DNA from: JBAWYM01 sp037143575
GTDB lineage: Bacteria > Patescibacteriota > Gracilibacteria > Peribacterales > Peribacteraceae
Length of the DNA: 28,713 nt
Assembly (NCBI GenBank): GCA_037143575.1
Contig: JBAWYM010000020.1
Span: 1 to 28,713 of the forward strand
Direction: 5' to 3'
Shown here: positions 28,650-28,713 of the stretch, one piece after another
Numbering within the stretch: position 1 is the first letter of the stretch
How the letters are laid out: the number at the start of each line of letters is the position of its first letter
Program-made: the position numbers and the translations under genes
Notes under the pieces: generated by a model
Told to the model about the DNA's origin: nothing
The model's input: the letters and a program-made list of their open reading frames with translations, nothing else
Database searches by the model: none

Positions 28650-28713
28650 GCATATGCAGTTGATTGTTCCAGCGGTGGGAGGGATAAACCCACGCCTTTA
28701 GGCGGCCCTTCAG
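28650..28713. repeat. Start of an intergenic element with CGCC-TTTA-GGCG hairpin
   Basis: After the decarboxylase stop the sequence holds AAACCCACGCCTTTAGGCGG with a 4-bp stem, cut by the window edge. It has the look of a REP-like hairpin. A 15-codon ATG reading at 28654 ends at TAG and is not supported as a gene. Confidence 0.45.

Noticed and set aside
1..28713. TGA recoding as glycine (Gracilibacteria-type code)
   Set aside because: Several clear genes end in TGA right after the expected last residues (6368-6370, 7237-7239), and no conserved frame reads through TGA.
1..28713. tRNA or rRNA genes
   Set aside because: No cloverleaf with a T-loop GGTTCRANNCC pattern or rRNA-like stretch was recognised on either strand by eye. 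A covariance-model scan was not possible.

Overview
The window looks like a chromosome segment of a Patescibacteria (CPR) bacterium. My best guess is a Peregrinibacteria/Peribacteria-like lineage, from gene content rather than any marker gene. Supporting signs are cysteine-rich CxxC paralogues of a type I associate with these genomes, a soluble VirD4/TraG-like ATPase with no other secretion genes, small helical hypothetical genes, few Shine-Dalgarno sites, and several genes whose -10 box ends about 6 nt before the ATG. TGA acts as a normal stop (for example at the ends of the genes at 4814-6370 and 6556-7239), which argues against the TGA-recoding Gracilibacteria/Absconditabacteria. No rRNA, tRNA or CRISPR array was recognised by eye.

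Layout. 1-1922: the tail of one Cys-rich protein and a complete paralogue. 1975-4638: a small coiled-coil gene and a large VirD4/TraG-like ATPase, divergently oriented. 4814-9154: a membrane-anchored DUF4015-type glycosidase, an RluA-type pseudouridine synthase, tryptophanyl-tRNA synthetase and Maf, all on the plus strand. 9151-11082: a possible small acidic gene and an unknown two-gene unit. 11106-14127 (minus): YgjP-like metallopeptidase, secreted protein, RelE/Phd toxin-antitoxin pair and a nucleotidyltransferase-fold protein. 14167-19048 (minus): an alpha-glucan module of GH15 glucoamylase, GH57 amylase and a GT4/glycogen-synthase-like transferase. 19226-28649: an isoprenoid (mevalonate) region.

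The mevalonate region is the most interesting part. On the minus strand lie an archaeal-type HMG-CoA synthase, an archaeal-type acetoacetyl-CoA thiolase, and an ORF that joins a DUF35-type OB-fold to a guanylate-kinase-like domain. In archaea, thiolase, HMG-CoA synthase and a separate DUF35 protein form one channelling complex. Here the DUF35 scaffold lacks its usual zinc ribbon and carries a P-loop kinase domain whose GMP pocket looks degenerate. HMG-CoA reductase (minus), mevalonate kinase (plus) and a diphosphomevalonate-decarboxylase homologue (plus) follow. The decarboxylase has Asn where the family has its catalytic Asp. Phosphomevalonate kinase and IPP isomerase are not in the window, so the lower route is open. 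A REP-associated tyrosine transposase and a third Cys-rich paralogue interrupt the cluster.

The intergenic space is unusually structured. Almost every gap carries one of at least six families of imperfect palindromes built from short repeated words. Some of this material has entered genes: a perfect 16-bp-arm palindrome and a 14-bp tandem repeat inside HMG-CoA reductase, a REP hairpin in the transposase 3' end, and a repeat-derived tail on the GH57 gene.
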